From contig CAVDMS010000077.1 of NCBI GenBank assembly GCA_963610045.1, positions 1 through 7,437 on the forward strand: a stretch of DNA of 7,437 nucleotides, read 5' to 3'. Both the position numbers and the translations under genes were made by a program. This stretch comes from F23-B02 sp963610045. GTDB lineage: Bacteria > Bacillota > Clostridia > Oscillospirales > Oscillospiraceae. The notes beneath the pieces are model-generated. The model made no database searches. It was given only the letters and a program-made list of their open reading frames with translations, and had not been told where the DNA came from. Shown here piece by piece: positions 1-4,303 of this stretch; within the stretch, counting starts at the first letter, position 1; each line of letters begins with the position of its first letter.

Positions 1-7
1 CTTTTGT

Positions 8-52
8 ATGGCATTCAAGAGGTCAGCGGTTCGATCCCGCTTATCTCCACCA
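8..52 (+). tRNA. 3' segment of tRNA-Ala(GGC), incomplete
   Basis: The bases read as a tRNA from the anticodon loop to the CCA end. The loop ATGGCAT (8-14) has anticodon GGC at 10-12 and the A32/U38 pair typical of tRNA-Ala(GGC). The 3' anticodon strand TCAAG (15-19) follows, then a variable region, a five-pair T-stem (25-29 with 37-41) around loop TTCGATC (30-36), the 3' acceptor strand TATCTCC (42-48) and ACCA (49-52). The 5' half is absent. The bases at 3-7 (TTTGT) pair imperfectly with TCAAG, with a G-U pair and a T-T mismatch where CTTGA would be expected. A functional tRNA read from this copy alone is therefore doubtful. Confidence 0.8.
8..52. other. Candidate attachment-site core (att) in tRNA-Ala
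   Basis: Tyrosine integrases of temperate phages often use the anticodon-loop-to-CCA part of a tRNA gene as the identity core, so that the phage copy restores the tRNA after insertion. Here that segment starts at the anticodon loop, is followed by a terminator and arm-like repeats, and lies at the end of a phage late-gene region. The poor anticodon-stem match left of base 8 suggests a recombination boundary near there. It could be attP of a free or circular phage genome, or a junction in a chromosome. The integrase gene is not in the window. Confidence 0.6.
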
Positions 53-56
53 AAGG

Positions 57-102
57 AAAGTACCGAAAACAGGCTAAAACAGCTTGATTTCGGTACTTTT
101 TT
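57..102 (+). terminator. Rho-independent terminator after the tRNA segment
   Basis: A perfect 12-bp stem is formed by 57-68 (AAAGTACCGAAA) and 88-99. Inside it a second short stem pairs AGGCT (71-75) with AGCTT (81-85), allowing one G-U pair. The run of six T at 97-102 follows on the plus strand, so the orientation suits termination of the tRNA transcript. It begins four bases after CCA, which suits a phage-borne element that replaces the tRNA gene's own terminator after integration. Confidence 0.8.
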
Positions 103-123
103 GCGTTTTTAGTTATTTTATTC

Positions 124-203
124 TTGAGCACCGTTTATCTGAGATGCGCCGAAAAATGCTTAAATTTGAGCAAAATCGCGTTCTATTGCTCACTTATTGC
201 TAA
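124..203. repeat. Cluster of TTGAGCA heptamers, candidate integrase arm sites
   Basis: TTGAGCA occurs at 124-130 and 166-172, its reverse complement TGCTCAA is approached by TTGCTCA at 186-192, and an imperfect version TTGCTAA lies at 197-203. The last two sit in a TATTGCT direct repeat 11 bp apart. Short repeated heptamers or decamers beside an att core are typical binding sites of the integrase arm domain, with DNA-bending factors in between. The spacing and position next to the core fit that role, but the motif is short and the assignment is inference. The cluster stops just before the end of the adjacent gene at 206. Confidence 0.4.
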
Positions 204-205
204 CA

Positions 206-685
206 TCATTCCGCTGTTACTATACCGCTGTAATAAGCCGACATTTTTTCATTAGGACTTTTAGCATCCTTATCAAAAAGAAACGCTTTTGCCATTTCGC
301 CGTAAAATTCGGGCGTGCCAACTCCGTATTTTGTAGCGACAGTGCAGTAATCCGAGTATATCATGTTCATTGCCGTGTTCCAACAATATTCTGTTATGCG
401 CTCAAATGAAATGCCCACCTTTTGAGCAAATGCGTTTGTTTGCGCCAATGTCCAATGCCCGCCCATAGAGCCATCGTCGTTTATCATGTGAGCATTCCAG
501 TTTTCAGCATCAGCCTGTGTAAAGCGCCCATCATGGCATATACAACGCTCCATGCGCTCCATTGCTTCCCAACACTCAGCCATGCCCCGCACAGCGGATG
601 CTGAGCGTTCGCTTGCGGGCATAGTCATATATTCTGCTATGCTGTTTTCTAGCTTTGACTTATAGGCTTTTATTTTATCTCTCAT
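206..685 (-). CDS. Phage protein of unknown function, 159 aa
   Basis: This is the last gene before the attachment region. The ATG at 685 is preferred: it overlaps the stop of the upstream gene in an ATGA arrangement and has GGTGA upstream in that gene's last codons. An ATG at 709 would add eight residues and deepen the overlap. The protein is soluble and mostly helical by eye. The N-terminal part (1-50) is charged and helical and ends with MERMERCICHDGRF. The middle carries DDGSMGGHWTLAQT (71-83), then a Trp/Met/Tyr-rich stretch, WNTAMNMIYSDY (102-113). The C-terminus (114-159) has no clear motif. From memory, the HWT and MNM-YSDY signatures recur in small uncharacterised phage proteins of Firmicutes. 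I do not assign a function. Its distal position after a virion-like gene would suit a minor virion or host-interaction role, but nothing proves this. Confidence 0.8.
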   Translation of the reverse strand: MRDKIKAYKSKLENSIAEYMTMPASERSASAVRGMAECWEAMERMERCICHDGRFTQADAENWNAHMINDDGSMGGHWTLAQTNAFAQKVGISFERITEYCWNTAMNMIYSDYCTVATKYGVGTPEFYGEMAKAFLFDKDAKSPNEKMSAYYSGIVTAE

Positions 686-1122
686 GCTAGCTTCACCATG
701 CTTGCGCAAACATGCGTTACCGTACCGGCTACGCCGCCGATAGCTGCGCTAATGGTAGGCGTACCGTTGCAGCACACAGGGATGTACACGGTGGTCTCCA
801 CATGGAGCGAATAGATGCTGTTTGCGACTGTCGTCACAAGTGCGTCTGCACAGGGCAGTGAAACGGTATCCTTGAGCAGCTTAAGCTCCGCTGTGCCCGC
901 TCCGCCTGCAGTGAATACGATATCATAGCTTATGCGGTAAAGCCCGCCGGAGGACACCACAAAGCCGCCTGCGACCGTATCGAGGGAGCAGCCTGTATCG
1001 GTGTTCAGAATTCCAAGCACATTAACAGGCGTACCGGCCGCCACAAATGCCTGTGCGGTGTTGTTATAGGCGTTCTGTGCGCTCTTGTAGTGGGAGTTTT
1101 TTAGCTTAGAAGTACATGCCAT
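682..1122 (-). CDS. Jelly-roll-like virion surface protein (decoration or head fibre candidate)
   Basis: The 146-residue protein has a short basic N-terminus (1-20), then a long run of alternating hydrophobic and small polar residues suggesting a beta-sandwich. Segments such as GGLYRISYDIVFTAGG (59-74), AELKLLKDTVSL (78-89) and YSLHVETTVYIPV (104-116) resemble C1q/TNF-like or BclA C-terminal jelly rolls, which trimerise on phage heads, fibres and spore surfaces. There is no signal peptide or membrane span. Six cysteines (3, 45, 91, 117, 118, 139) are many for such a fold. The ATG at 1122 has GAAAGGA ten bases upstream. It is preceded by a terminator and followed by a coupled gene. A decoration or head-fibre role is likely but rests on pattern recognition only; a tail-associated adhesin is the alternative. 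Confidence 0.75.
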   Translation of the reverse strand: MACTSKLKNSHYKSAQNAYNNTAQAFVAAGTPVNVLGILNTDTGCSLDTVAGGFVVSSGGLYRISYDIVFTAGGAGTAELKLLKDTVSLPCADALVTTVANSIYSLHVETTVYIPVCCNGTPTISAAIGGVAGTVTHVCASMVKLA

Positions 1123-1153
1123 AGTTATTTATTCCTTTCAGTATTTTTATATT

Positions 1154-1186
1154 AAAAAATGCCCAGATAGCGCAAGCTGCCTGGGC
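1154..1186 (-). terminator. Rho-independent terminator below the membrane/coil gene
   Basis: GCCCAG (1161-1166) pairs with CTGGGC (1181-1186), and an inner stem AGC/GCT closes a four-base loop. Read on the minus strand, the hairpin is followed by six T (complement of 1154-1159). It lies 31 bases after the stop of the gene ending at 1218 and upstream of the gene starting at 1122, so the last two genes would depend on read-through or on their own promoter. Confidence 0.75.
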
Positions 1187-1217
1187 TTAACGCTGTTAAA
1201 GCGGATGATTGATTGTG

Positions 1218-1814
1218 TTATGCGCAGCAACCGCCGCCGCAAAACGGAGACATACCGGCGCTGTAAGTGTAGCCGTTAGGATAACGAACTATGCCGTACA
1301 TACGGTTGTCCATCTCGAGGCTTGCGATTCTTGCAGCCTGCTCGGCGATACGCTGCTCAAGTGCGCTCTTTTCAAGCGCCGCAAACTTAGCTTCGATGTT
1401 GGCATTTACGCCGTCGATCGCTCGCTGCGTATTGCAGCAGCACTCAGCAAGCTGTGCCTGGATGCTGTTGGTGTTCTGCATAATGGTCATGTTCGTGCCA
1501 TTCTGCGCAAGCGCCATCTCCTTACCGAGTTGGCCTATGTTGCCCTGCATATCGTAACCGAGGCTGCAAATGCCGTTGCCGAGGTTGGTCAGACGGTCGT
1601 TGAGCTGGCCAAACTGTTGGCCGAAAAGGATCTCCTGCTGTGTTGCTGCGGTTGCATACTGGCCGTAATCGCCGTTGCGGTTACCCCAAAGGCCGCCGCC
1701 CATGAACACGAAGAGGAACAGGATAATAATCCACCATGCGCCGCCGTTGCCCCAACCGTCGTTGTCGTTACCACGAGTTACGGCGGCAATGTCACTGAGA
1801 GATACGGTATCCAT
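1218..1814 (-). CDS. Single-span membrane and coiled-coil phage protein with Cys-rich end
   Basis: The start is the ATG at 1814, because a strong AAGGAGA (1828-1822) lies seven bases upstream; the ATG at 1832 is part of that ribosome-binding region. The 198-residue protein has a short polar N-terminus, a Gly/Trp-flanked hydrophobic span (about 26-43, WWIIILFLFVFMGGGLWG), a GQYATAATQQEI linker and a long predicted helix (about 58-170) rich in Gln, Asn, Leu and Ala. Within it, LNDRLTNLGNGI and AALEKSALEQRIAEQ show heptad-like spacing. ECCCN lies at 124-128, and the C-terminus ends in YPNGYTYSAGMSPFCGGGCCA (178-198). I recall similar proteins in clostridial phages without known function. It may be a virion protein that reaches a membrane during DNA entry, or an envelope protein made in lysogens. 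No enzymatic motif is seen. A terminator follows. Confidence 0.82.
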   Translation of the reverse strand: MDTVSLSDIAAVTRGNDNDGWGNGGAWWIIILFLFVFMGGGLWGNRNGDYGQYATAATQQEILFGQQFGQLNDRLTNLGNGICSLGYDMQGNIGQLGKEMALAQNGTNMTIMQNTNSIQAQLAECCCNTQRAIDGVNANIEAKFAALEKSALEQRIAEQAARIASLEMDNRMYGIVRYPNGYTYSAGMSPFCGGGCCA

Positions 1815-1821
1815 CGTTTGA

Positions 1822-1828
1822 TCTCCTT
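1822..1828 (-). promoter_or_regulatory. Ribosome binding site that fixes the 1814 start
   Basis: AAGGAGA on the minus strand lies seven bases before the ATG at 1814. The in-frame ATG at 1832 is upstream of this element and has no comparable site of its own, so the shorter protein is favoured. Confidence 0.75.
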
Positions 1829-1844
1829 TCATAAGAATTTATAT

Positions 1845-1868
1845 ATAAATCGTGTCGACCCGATTTAT
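1845..1868. promoter_or_regulatory. 24-bp dyad with GTCGAC centre, operator or RNA hairpin
   Basis: ATAAATCG (1845-1852) and CGATTTAT (1861-1868) are perfect inverted arms. The centre GTCGAC (1854-1859) is itself a palindrome, so only one symmetric pair (1853 against 1860) is mismatched over 24 bp. The element contains the stop codon of the gene ending at 1865 and lies 31 bases upstream of the 1814 start. There is no T-run after it on either strand, so it is not a standard terminator. An AT-rich TTTATATATAAA follows on the minus strand and could hold a -10 box, which would make the dyad an operator. An mRNA hairpin is equally possible. Confidence 0.45.
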
Positions 1869-2086
1869 CTCAAAAACCTTGCAAACTCTTGCGCTTGATG
1901 CTTTAGATCCTCAAACTGCGCCTGTGACATTTTCCCGAAGGCTAAAAGCTGCTCGACTTCCTTTTGTGCCTTTTCGGGGGTCGTATTCTGTGCGAATTTG
2001 CGGAACTCTGCCATTAGGGCAAGGGGGTTATTCGGCATTCGTCTTGCCGTGCTTTGCCCCAACATCTGCATCATTGGGTTTGCCAT
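1865..2086 (-). CDS. Small phage protein, 73 aa, Met/Gln-rich helix
   Basis: The ATG at 2086 has GGAGG nine bases upstream, inside the end of the preceding gene, which it overlaps by 59 bases. The protein starts MANPMMQMLGQSTARRMPNN (1-20), a flexible Met/Gln/Asn segment, followed by an amphipathic helical part (21-73) containing FRKFAQN and KMSQAQFEDLKHQAQEFARF. Small proteins with this layout (an NPMMQM start, then helical motifs around GKMSQAQF) are familiar in phages of gut Firmicutes and usually lack a known function. There is no membrane span or signal. It is probably translated together with its upstream neighbour. A structural or scaffolding role is only a guess. Confidence 0.8.
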   Translation of the reverse strand: MANPMMQMLGQSTARRMPNNPLALMAEFRKFAQNTTPEKAQKEVEQLLAFGKMSQAQFEDLKHQAQEFARFLR

Positions 2087-2411
2087 TCAAGATATCCTCC
2101 AATCTTTTTACTCGACTTTCCAACCCGTTCACATCCACTGCCGGGGCGGGTTGATAAGGCGCTATGGCGTAAGGGGTCACAGTTGGATAACCCGCTCCGT
2201 CCGTAGTCTTGAGCCACACAAGCGGGTCGTTCTCGTCCAGTAGCAGCACCGAGCTGTTAGGGGCGAGCCTGTAAGCATCAGCGCCATTCCGCCCGTTTAC
2301 CCTTACCACTTGCCCTTGCTGTGGTATCTGCCCGCCTGCGCCCACTTGCGGCGAATACGGGGCATTGTAACCGTAACCATAGTTGTTGCCATATCCATAT
2401 AATCCGTTCAC
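2028..2411 (-). CDS. Phage protein with Gly/Tyr-rich start and TTDGAGYPTVTPY motif, 127 aa
   Basis: Translation probably starts at GTG 2411, with AAAGGGGTG about five bases upstream. Residues 1-25 are Gly/Tyr/Asn-rich (GLYGYGNNYGYGY). A compact core (about 30-85) follows, with QGQVVRVNG, APNSSVLLLDENDPLVWLK and TTDGAGYPTVTPYAIAPYQP. A short coiled coil (VNGLESRVKRLEDIL, 94-108) and a polar tail complete it. The core motif is one I recognise from many small hypothetical proteins of Firmicutes phages, usually beside the small Met/Gln protein seen next here. Function is unknown. The low-complexity start, compact core and coiled coil would suit a virion-associated oligomer. It is the first gene after a double terminator, so it probably has a promoter between 2412 and 2460 or within the hairpins, but no clear -35/-10 pair is visible. 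Confidence 0.8.
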   Translation of the reverse strand: MNGLYGYGNNYGYGYNAPYSPQVGAGGQIPQQGQVVRVNGRNGADAYRLAPNSSVLLLDENDPLVWLKTTDGAGYPTVTPYAIAPYQPAPAVDVNGLESRVKRLEDILNGKPNDADVGAKHGKTNAE

Positions 2412-2453
2412 AAAAACACCCCTTTAATTTGTTTTTCTAATTAAATTTTCGCA

Positions 2454-2490
2454 TAAAAAATGACCTGTAACATGGCAGTTACAGGTCATT
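2454..2490 (-). terminator. Second of two tandem terminators (minus strand)
   Basis: A 13-bp perfect stem pairs 2459-2471 with 2478-2490 around loop ATGGCA. On the minus strand it is followed by six T (complement of 2455-2460). It lies 15 bases beyond the preceding terminator's T-run and 43 bases before the next start at 2411. No gene lies between the two hairpins. Confidence 0.8.
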
Positions 2491-2505
2491 AAAGGAACAA
2501 CAAAC

Positions 2506-2544
2506 AAAAAAATAATGGGTAACACCCGTAGGCGTTACCCATTA
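2506..2544 (-). terminator. First of two tandem terminators, overlapping a stop codon
   Basis: An 11-bp stem pairs 2513-2523 with 2534-2544 around loop ACCCGTAGGC. Read on the minus strand it is followed by seven T (complement of 2506-2512). The hairpin contains the TAA stop (2535-2537) of the helix-turn-helix gene, so it ends the transcript that carries the tail, lysis and regulator genes. Confidence 0.8.
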
Positions 2545-2783
2545 ACCAAATCAGATATTTTATTCTTTATGCAGCGAATGCGGCGCTTAACTGTTTCAGG
2601 GCTGCAATGCAAGCGATCGGATATTTCAATAATAGATAGTCCATCGGCACGCATATTAAGGATTGTTTTTTCCTCTATTGTAAAGCCACATTCAGCGATC
2701 AGCCGCAGCCGGAGTTCTGTAGGGAATTGCAACTTGCTTTTCCTCCCCGGTTGAGCAATGCTCATTAAATTTTCCATCGTCAC
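2535..2783 (-). CDS. Small helix-turn-helix protein, LuxR/sigma-region-4-like
   Basis: The 82-residue protein has a basic N-terminal segment (10-30) and a C-terminal helix-turn-helix of the GerE/LuxR or sigma-70 region 4 kind. EEKTILNMRADGLSIIEISD (37-56) is followed by the recognition helix in SPETVKRRIRCIKNKI (61-76). Such one-domain proteins are common near phage lysis genes. They could bind DNA as a late regulator or control a neighbouring promoter; there is no receiver or sensor domain. Possible starts are GTG 2783, ATG 2777 and ATG 2765. GGCGG lies just upstream of 2777, so 2783 and 2777 are equally acceptable. It overlaps the end of the upstream small gene by about 90 bases in another frame. 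Its stop lies inside a terminator hairpin. Confidence 0.8.
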   Translation of the reverse strand: MTMENLMSIAQPGRKSKLQFPTELRLRLIAECGFTIEEKTILNMRADGLSIIEISDRLHCSPETVKRRIRCIKNKISDLVNG

Positions 2784-2877
2784 CGCCTATTAAAGATTCA
2801 AAAATCATGTCGGCGAGCCCTTCCGTGGATTCGTCGATCTTGTTTATGCGGCAGATTTCTTTAATGGTTGCAGTCAT
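2692..2877 (-). CDS. Small phage protein of unknown function, 61 aa
   Basis: The start at 2877 is well supported by AAGGGGG with seven bases of spacing, 21 bases after the holin stop. The first 35 residues (MTATIKEICRINKIDESTEG, then LADMIFESLIGG) look like a real acidic helical protein. The last 30 residues (about 32-61) lie wholly in the region shared with the helix-turn-helix gene in the next frame and look less constrained (TGEEKQVAIPYRTPAAADR). The unit may act mainly to couple translation into the downstream gene, or the two may form one protein through a frameshift. I see no convincing slippery site. Function is unknown. Confidence 0.6.
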   Translation of the reverse strand: MTATIKEICRINKIDESTEGLADMIFESLIGGDDGKFNEHCSTGEEKQVAIPYRTPAAADR

Positions 2878-2898
2878 TAAAGTCCCCCTTTATGTATT

Positions 2899-3078
2899 TT
2901 ACTTACTGTTCGTTCTTTCGTGCTGAGTGCCGAAATAAAAGGCGATCACCATCAGAGCGACGTTGTTTACCGCATCGGAGCTTATAGTGCCGCTCACAGC
3001 AAGGTAAGCCCATACCGCAAGCACGATGATCGTAACGATGGTTTTTACCTTAATGAGATTAGCGATATTTTTCAGCAT
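2899..3078 (-). CDS. Holin candidate, 59 aa
   Basis: The start at ATG 3078 follows a near-ideal AAGGAGG (3091-3085) by six bases; a longer reading to 3168 would run back through the upstream gene without such a site. The protein has a short basic N-terminus (MLKNIANLIKVK), one clear membrane span (about 13-31, TIVTIIVLAVWAYLAVSG), a short polar turn, and a second hydrophobic segment (about 40-52, NVALMVIAFYFG). It ends in the charged tail TQHERTNSK. Small two-segment membrane proteins ending in FYFGTQHE are frequent next to XhlA-like and endolysin genes in Clostridia phages. A role in permeabilising the membrane to release endolysin is the natural reading, but the holin class cannot be fixed by eye. 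Confidence 0.8.
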   Translation of the reverse strand: MLKNIANLIKVKTIVTIIVLAVWAYLAVSGTISSDAVNNVALMVIAFYFGTQHERTNSK

Positions 3079-3084
3079 ATGTAC

Positions 3085-3091
3085 CCTCCTT
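3085..3091 (-). promoter_or_regulatory. Ribosome binding site that fixes the holin start
   Basis: AAGGAGG on the minus strand lies six bases before ATG 3078. Its first two bases belong to the TAA stop of the upstream XhlA-like gene, so ribosomes ending there can restart directly. Confidence 0.85.
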
Positions 3092-3377
3092 AAAAGATCT
3101 GAGACAAAGCAAAGGCAATTGCGCCGCCGACGAACGCCCACGCCGCTTTGTCTATCATTGCGTCCCAACGCTTACCCGGCTTGTCCGTGAGCGTTTTTAC
3201 GTCAGCCTTGATCTCGCCGACATCAGACTTGATATGCTCCTGTTCGTTGGCGAGAACAGAAATTGTATCGGTGAGCTTTTCAAGATTGTCCTGCCGTTCT
3301 TCGAGCTTATCAATGCGGTGTGTGTTCGACTTTCCACGCTGCTCAAGCGATGCGAGTTTTGCTGCAACGTCCTCCAT
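3090..3377 (-). CDS. xhlA: XhlA-like membrane-anchored lysis protein, 95 aa
   Basis: The protein is a soluble coiled-coil followed by a C-terminal membrane anchor. LASLEQRGKSNTHRIDKLEE and the NLEKLTDTISVLANEQEHIK to ADVKTLTDKPG stretch (about 7-68) are heptad-rich. KRWDAMIDKAAWAFVGGAIA with FALSQIF (about 69-95) is the membrane segment. This layout matches the haemolysin XhlA family of Bacillus and clostridial prophages, which acts with a holin and an amidase in lysis. ATG 3377 is preferred over GTG 3380: GGAGGT lies six bases upstream within the last codons of the endolysin gene, and the ATG shares a base with its TGA stop. Spacing to the holin start is 11 bases. Symbol given by family resemblance only. 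Confidence 0.82.
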   Translation of the reverse strand: MEDVAAKLASLEQRGKSNTHRIDKLEERQDNLEKLTDTISVLANEQEHIKSDVGEIKADVKTLTDKPGKRWDAMIDKAAWAFVGGAIAFALSQIF

Positions 3378-4162
3378 CACTCTACCTCCACGGTGAGCTT
3401 CAGGCTGCGTTTAAACTCCTCAAGGAGCGCATCCTTGTCGATGCCCGGCACGGCAGCTATAAGCGCATTGCACATTCTCAGATTGATTATCATGCAGCGG
3501 AGCATATCCTCCGTGACGTAAAGCCCACGCTCATCAGCGAAACCGTTGAAGCCCAACTCCATAAGCTCCTTTGCCTCTGCCTGATATGCTTTCGGCACTT
3601 CATCAATAGTCCTGTATCTTATCATCTCTTCGTCCTCCTTGATTTCTTCGGCGTAGTGCGGTCTGCCGAAGCCGTATACATTACTGCCGTTCTTCATGTA
3701 CCGACGAGTATCTACCATATTCCCGGCATTGCCCTCGACAGTCGTAAAGGTCAGCTCGTCCACGCCCGTGACAATGCCGGTGTGACACGGCAGCCCATCA
3801 CTGCCCTTTTTGAAAAACTGATCACCCACTTTCGGCGAATCAAAAAGCCGTCCCGCCTGTTTGTAGTATCTTGCCCACGATACACAGCTTGCGCCGTAGT
3901 CTCCCGTAAGGCACAACACACGCTTTGCCTCGGCGTTTCCGAGCATACGCCAGAACACCCACGCCACAAAGGAAGTACACCACTCATAACCCTGTTTTTC
4001 GTTGTTCCAAAACTTCGCAGCATCAAGCTCATGTTGAAACATGGTGTAGTTGCCCTTGCCCGCATTGCCGTTGAAGCTGTACAAGTCCTTGTTTGACGCC
4101 TTTTCTTTGTAGCCAACGTACTTGAGCGCCAGCTCAATTATCTGCTTTGCTGTTATGTTCAT
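3377..4162 (-). CDS. Phage endolysin, CHAP-type peptidase with C-terminal binding domain
   Basis: The enzyme should cut peptidoglycan at the end of infection, reaching the wall through the holin system. The N-terminal part (1-170) is a CHAP/NlpC-P60-type cysteine peptidase: a start helix (ITAKQIIELALKYVGYKE), the catalytic Cys62 in YEWCTSFVAWVFW, His127 in LPCHTGIVTGV, and a polar residue in TTVEGNAG (Glu143 or Asn145). The CHAP fold hydrolyses either the stem-peptide cross-bridge or the sugar-peptide bond; the sequence does not tell which. Residues 181-230 (YRTIDEVPKAYQAEAKELME to ADERGLYVTEDMLR) resemble a wall-binding domain found at the end of clostridial phage endolysins. ATG 4162 is chosen because the protein begins there as the family does; AAGGA lies ten bases upstream. 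Reading back to 4267 would translate a structured leader. Confidence 0.9.
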   Translation of the reverse strand: MNITAKQIIELALKYVGYKEKASNKDLYSFNGNAGKGNYTMFQHELDAAKFWNNEKQGYEWCTSFVAWVFWRMLGNAEAKRVLCLTGDYGASCVSWARYYKQAGRLFDSPKVGDQFFKKGSDGLPCHTGIVTGVDELTFTTVEGNAGNMVDTRRYMKNGSNVYGFGRPHYAEEIKEDEEMIRYRTIDEVPKAYQAEAKELMELGFNGFADERGLYVTEDMLRCMIINLRMCNALIAAVPGIDKDALLEEFKRSLKLTVEVE

Positions 4163-4303
4163 AATGCTTCCGTCCTTTTTGCGGAGGGAGGACAAGCGCC
4201 TCCCTCTCTGTAATCTGCCGGCAAAAGCCGTGAGCCTGCTACCTGATGGTGGTAGGGCATTAGGCAATTGCTGTTATTTCCTACAGCTTTTTTATTTCAA
4301 GTT
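4163..4303 (-). promoter_or_regulatory. Hairpin-rich gene-free leader of the lysis cassette
   Basis: This 141-base gap between two minus-strand genes holds several stems. GAGGGAGG (4184-4191) pairs with CCTCCCTC (4199-4206) around a seven-base loop. CGGC (4219-4222) pairs with GCCG (4227-4230) around AAAA. GCC (4234-4236) and CTACC (4239-4243) pair with GGTAG (4251-4255) and GGC (4256-4258). On the minus-strand transcript this would form a folded 5' leader of the endolysin gene, placing a sequestered GGGAGG-type element and its anti-SD-like partner CCTCCC just above the start. A plus-strand small RNA is the alternative. I do not recognise a known RNA family. Confidence 0.4.
4270..4293 (+). 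terminator. Possible plus-strand terminator in a minus-strand region
   Basis: GCTGT (4270-4274) pairs with ACAGC (4283-4287) and six T follow (4288-4293) on the plus strand. The stem is only five pairs, so this is weak. No plus-strand gene is present to use it, unless the hairpin-rich stretch at its left (4183-4258) is a plus-strand RNA. Confidence 0.3.

Noticed and set aside
1133..1175. Promoter for the jelly-roll gene: TTGCGC (1170-1175) and TATAAA (1146-1151) on the minus strand, 18-bp spacing
   Set aside because: The -35 match is poor, it lies inside a terminator hairpin, and the predicted start would fall within the ribosome binding site.
1209..1898. Long open frame on the plus strand opposite the membrane/coil gene (229 codons)
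   Set aside because: It is antisense to a gene with a strong ribosome binding site and a clear membrane/helix layout, has no good binding site, and its composition is that of a mirror frame.
2454..2544. Tandem hairpins as integron attC sites or a CRISPR-like repeat pair
   Set aside because: The stems are perfect, short, different in sequence apart from the inner pentamer, and followed by T-runs. Terminators explain them.
2735..2783. Programmed frameshift site between the two overlapping small ORFs
   Set aside because: The A/T-rich GGAAAATTTAATG run does not fit an X-XXY-YYZ slippery heptamer in the upstream frame, and the shift needed is +1. The possibility is kept only as a finding to check.
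3320..4096. Long plus-strand open frame opposite the endolysin (258 codons)
   Set aside because: The minus-strand endolysin has catalytic motifs and coupled neighbours. The plus-strand reading has no recognisable domain or start site.
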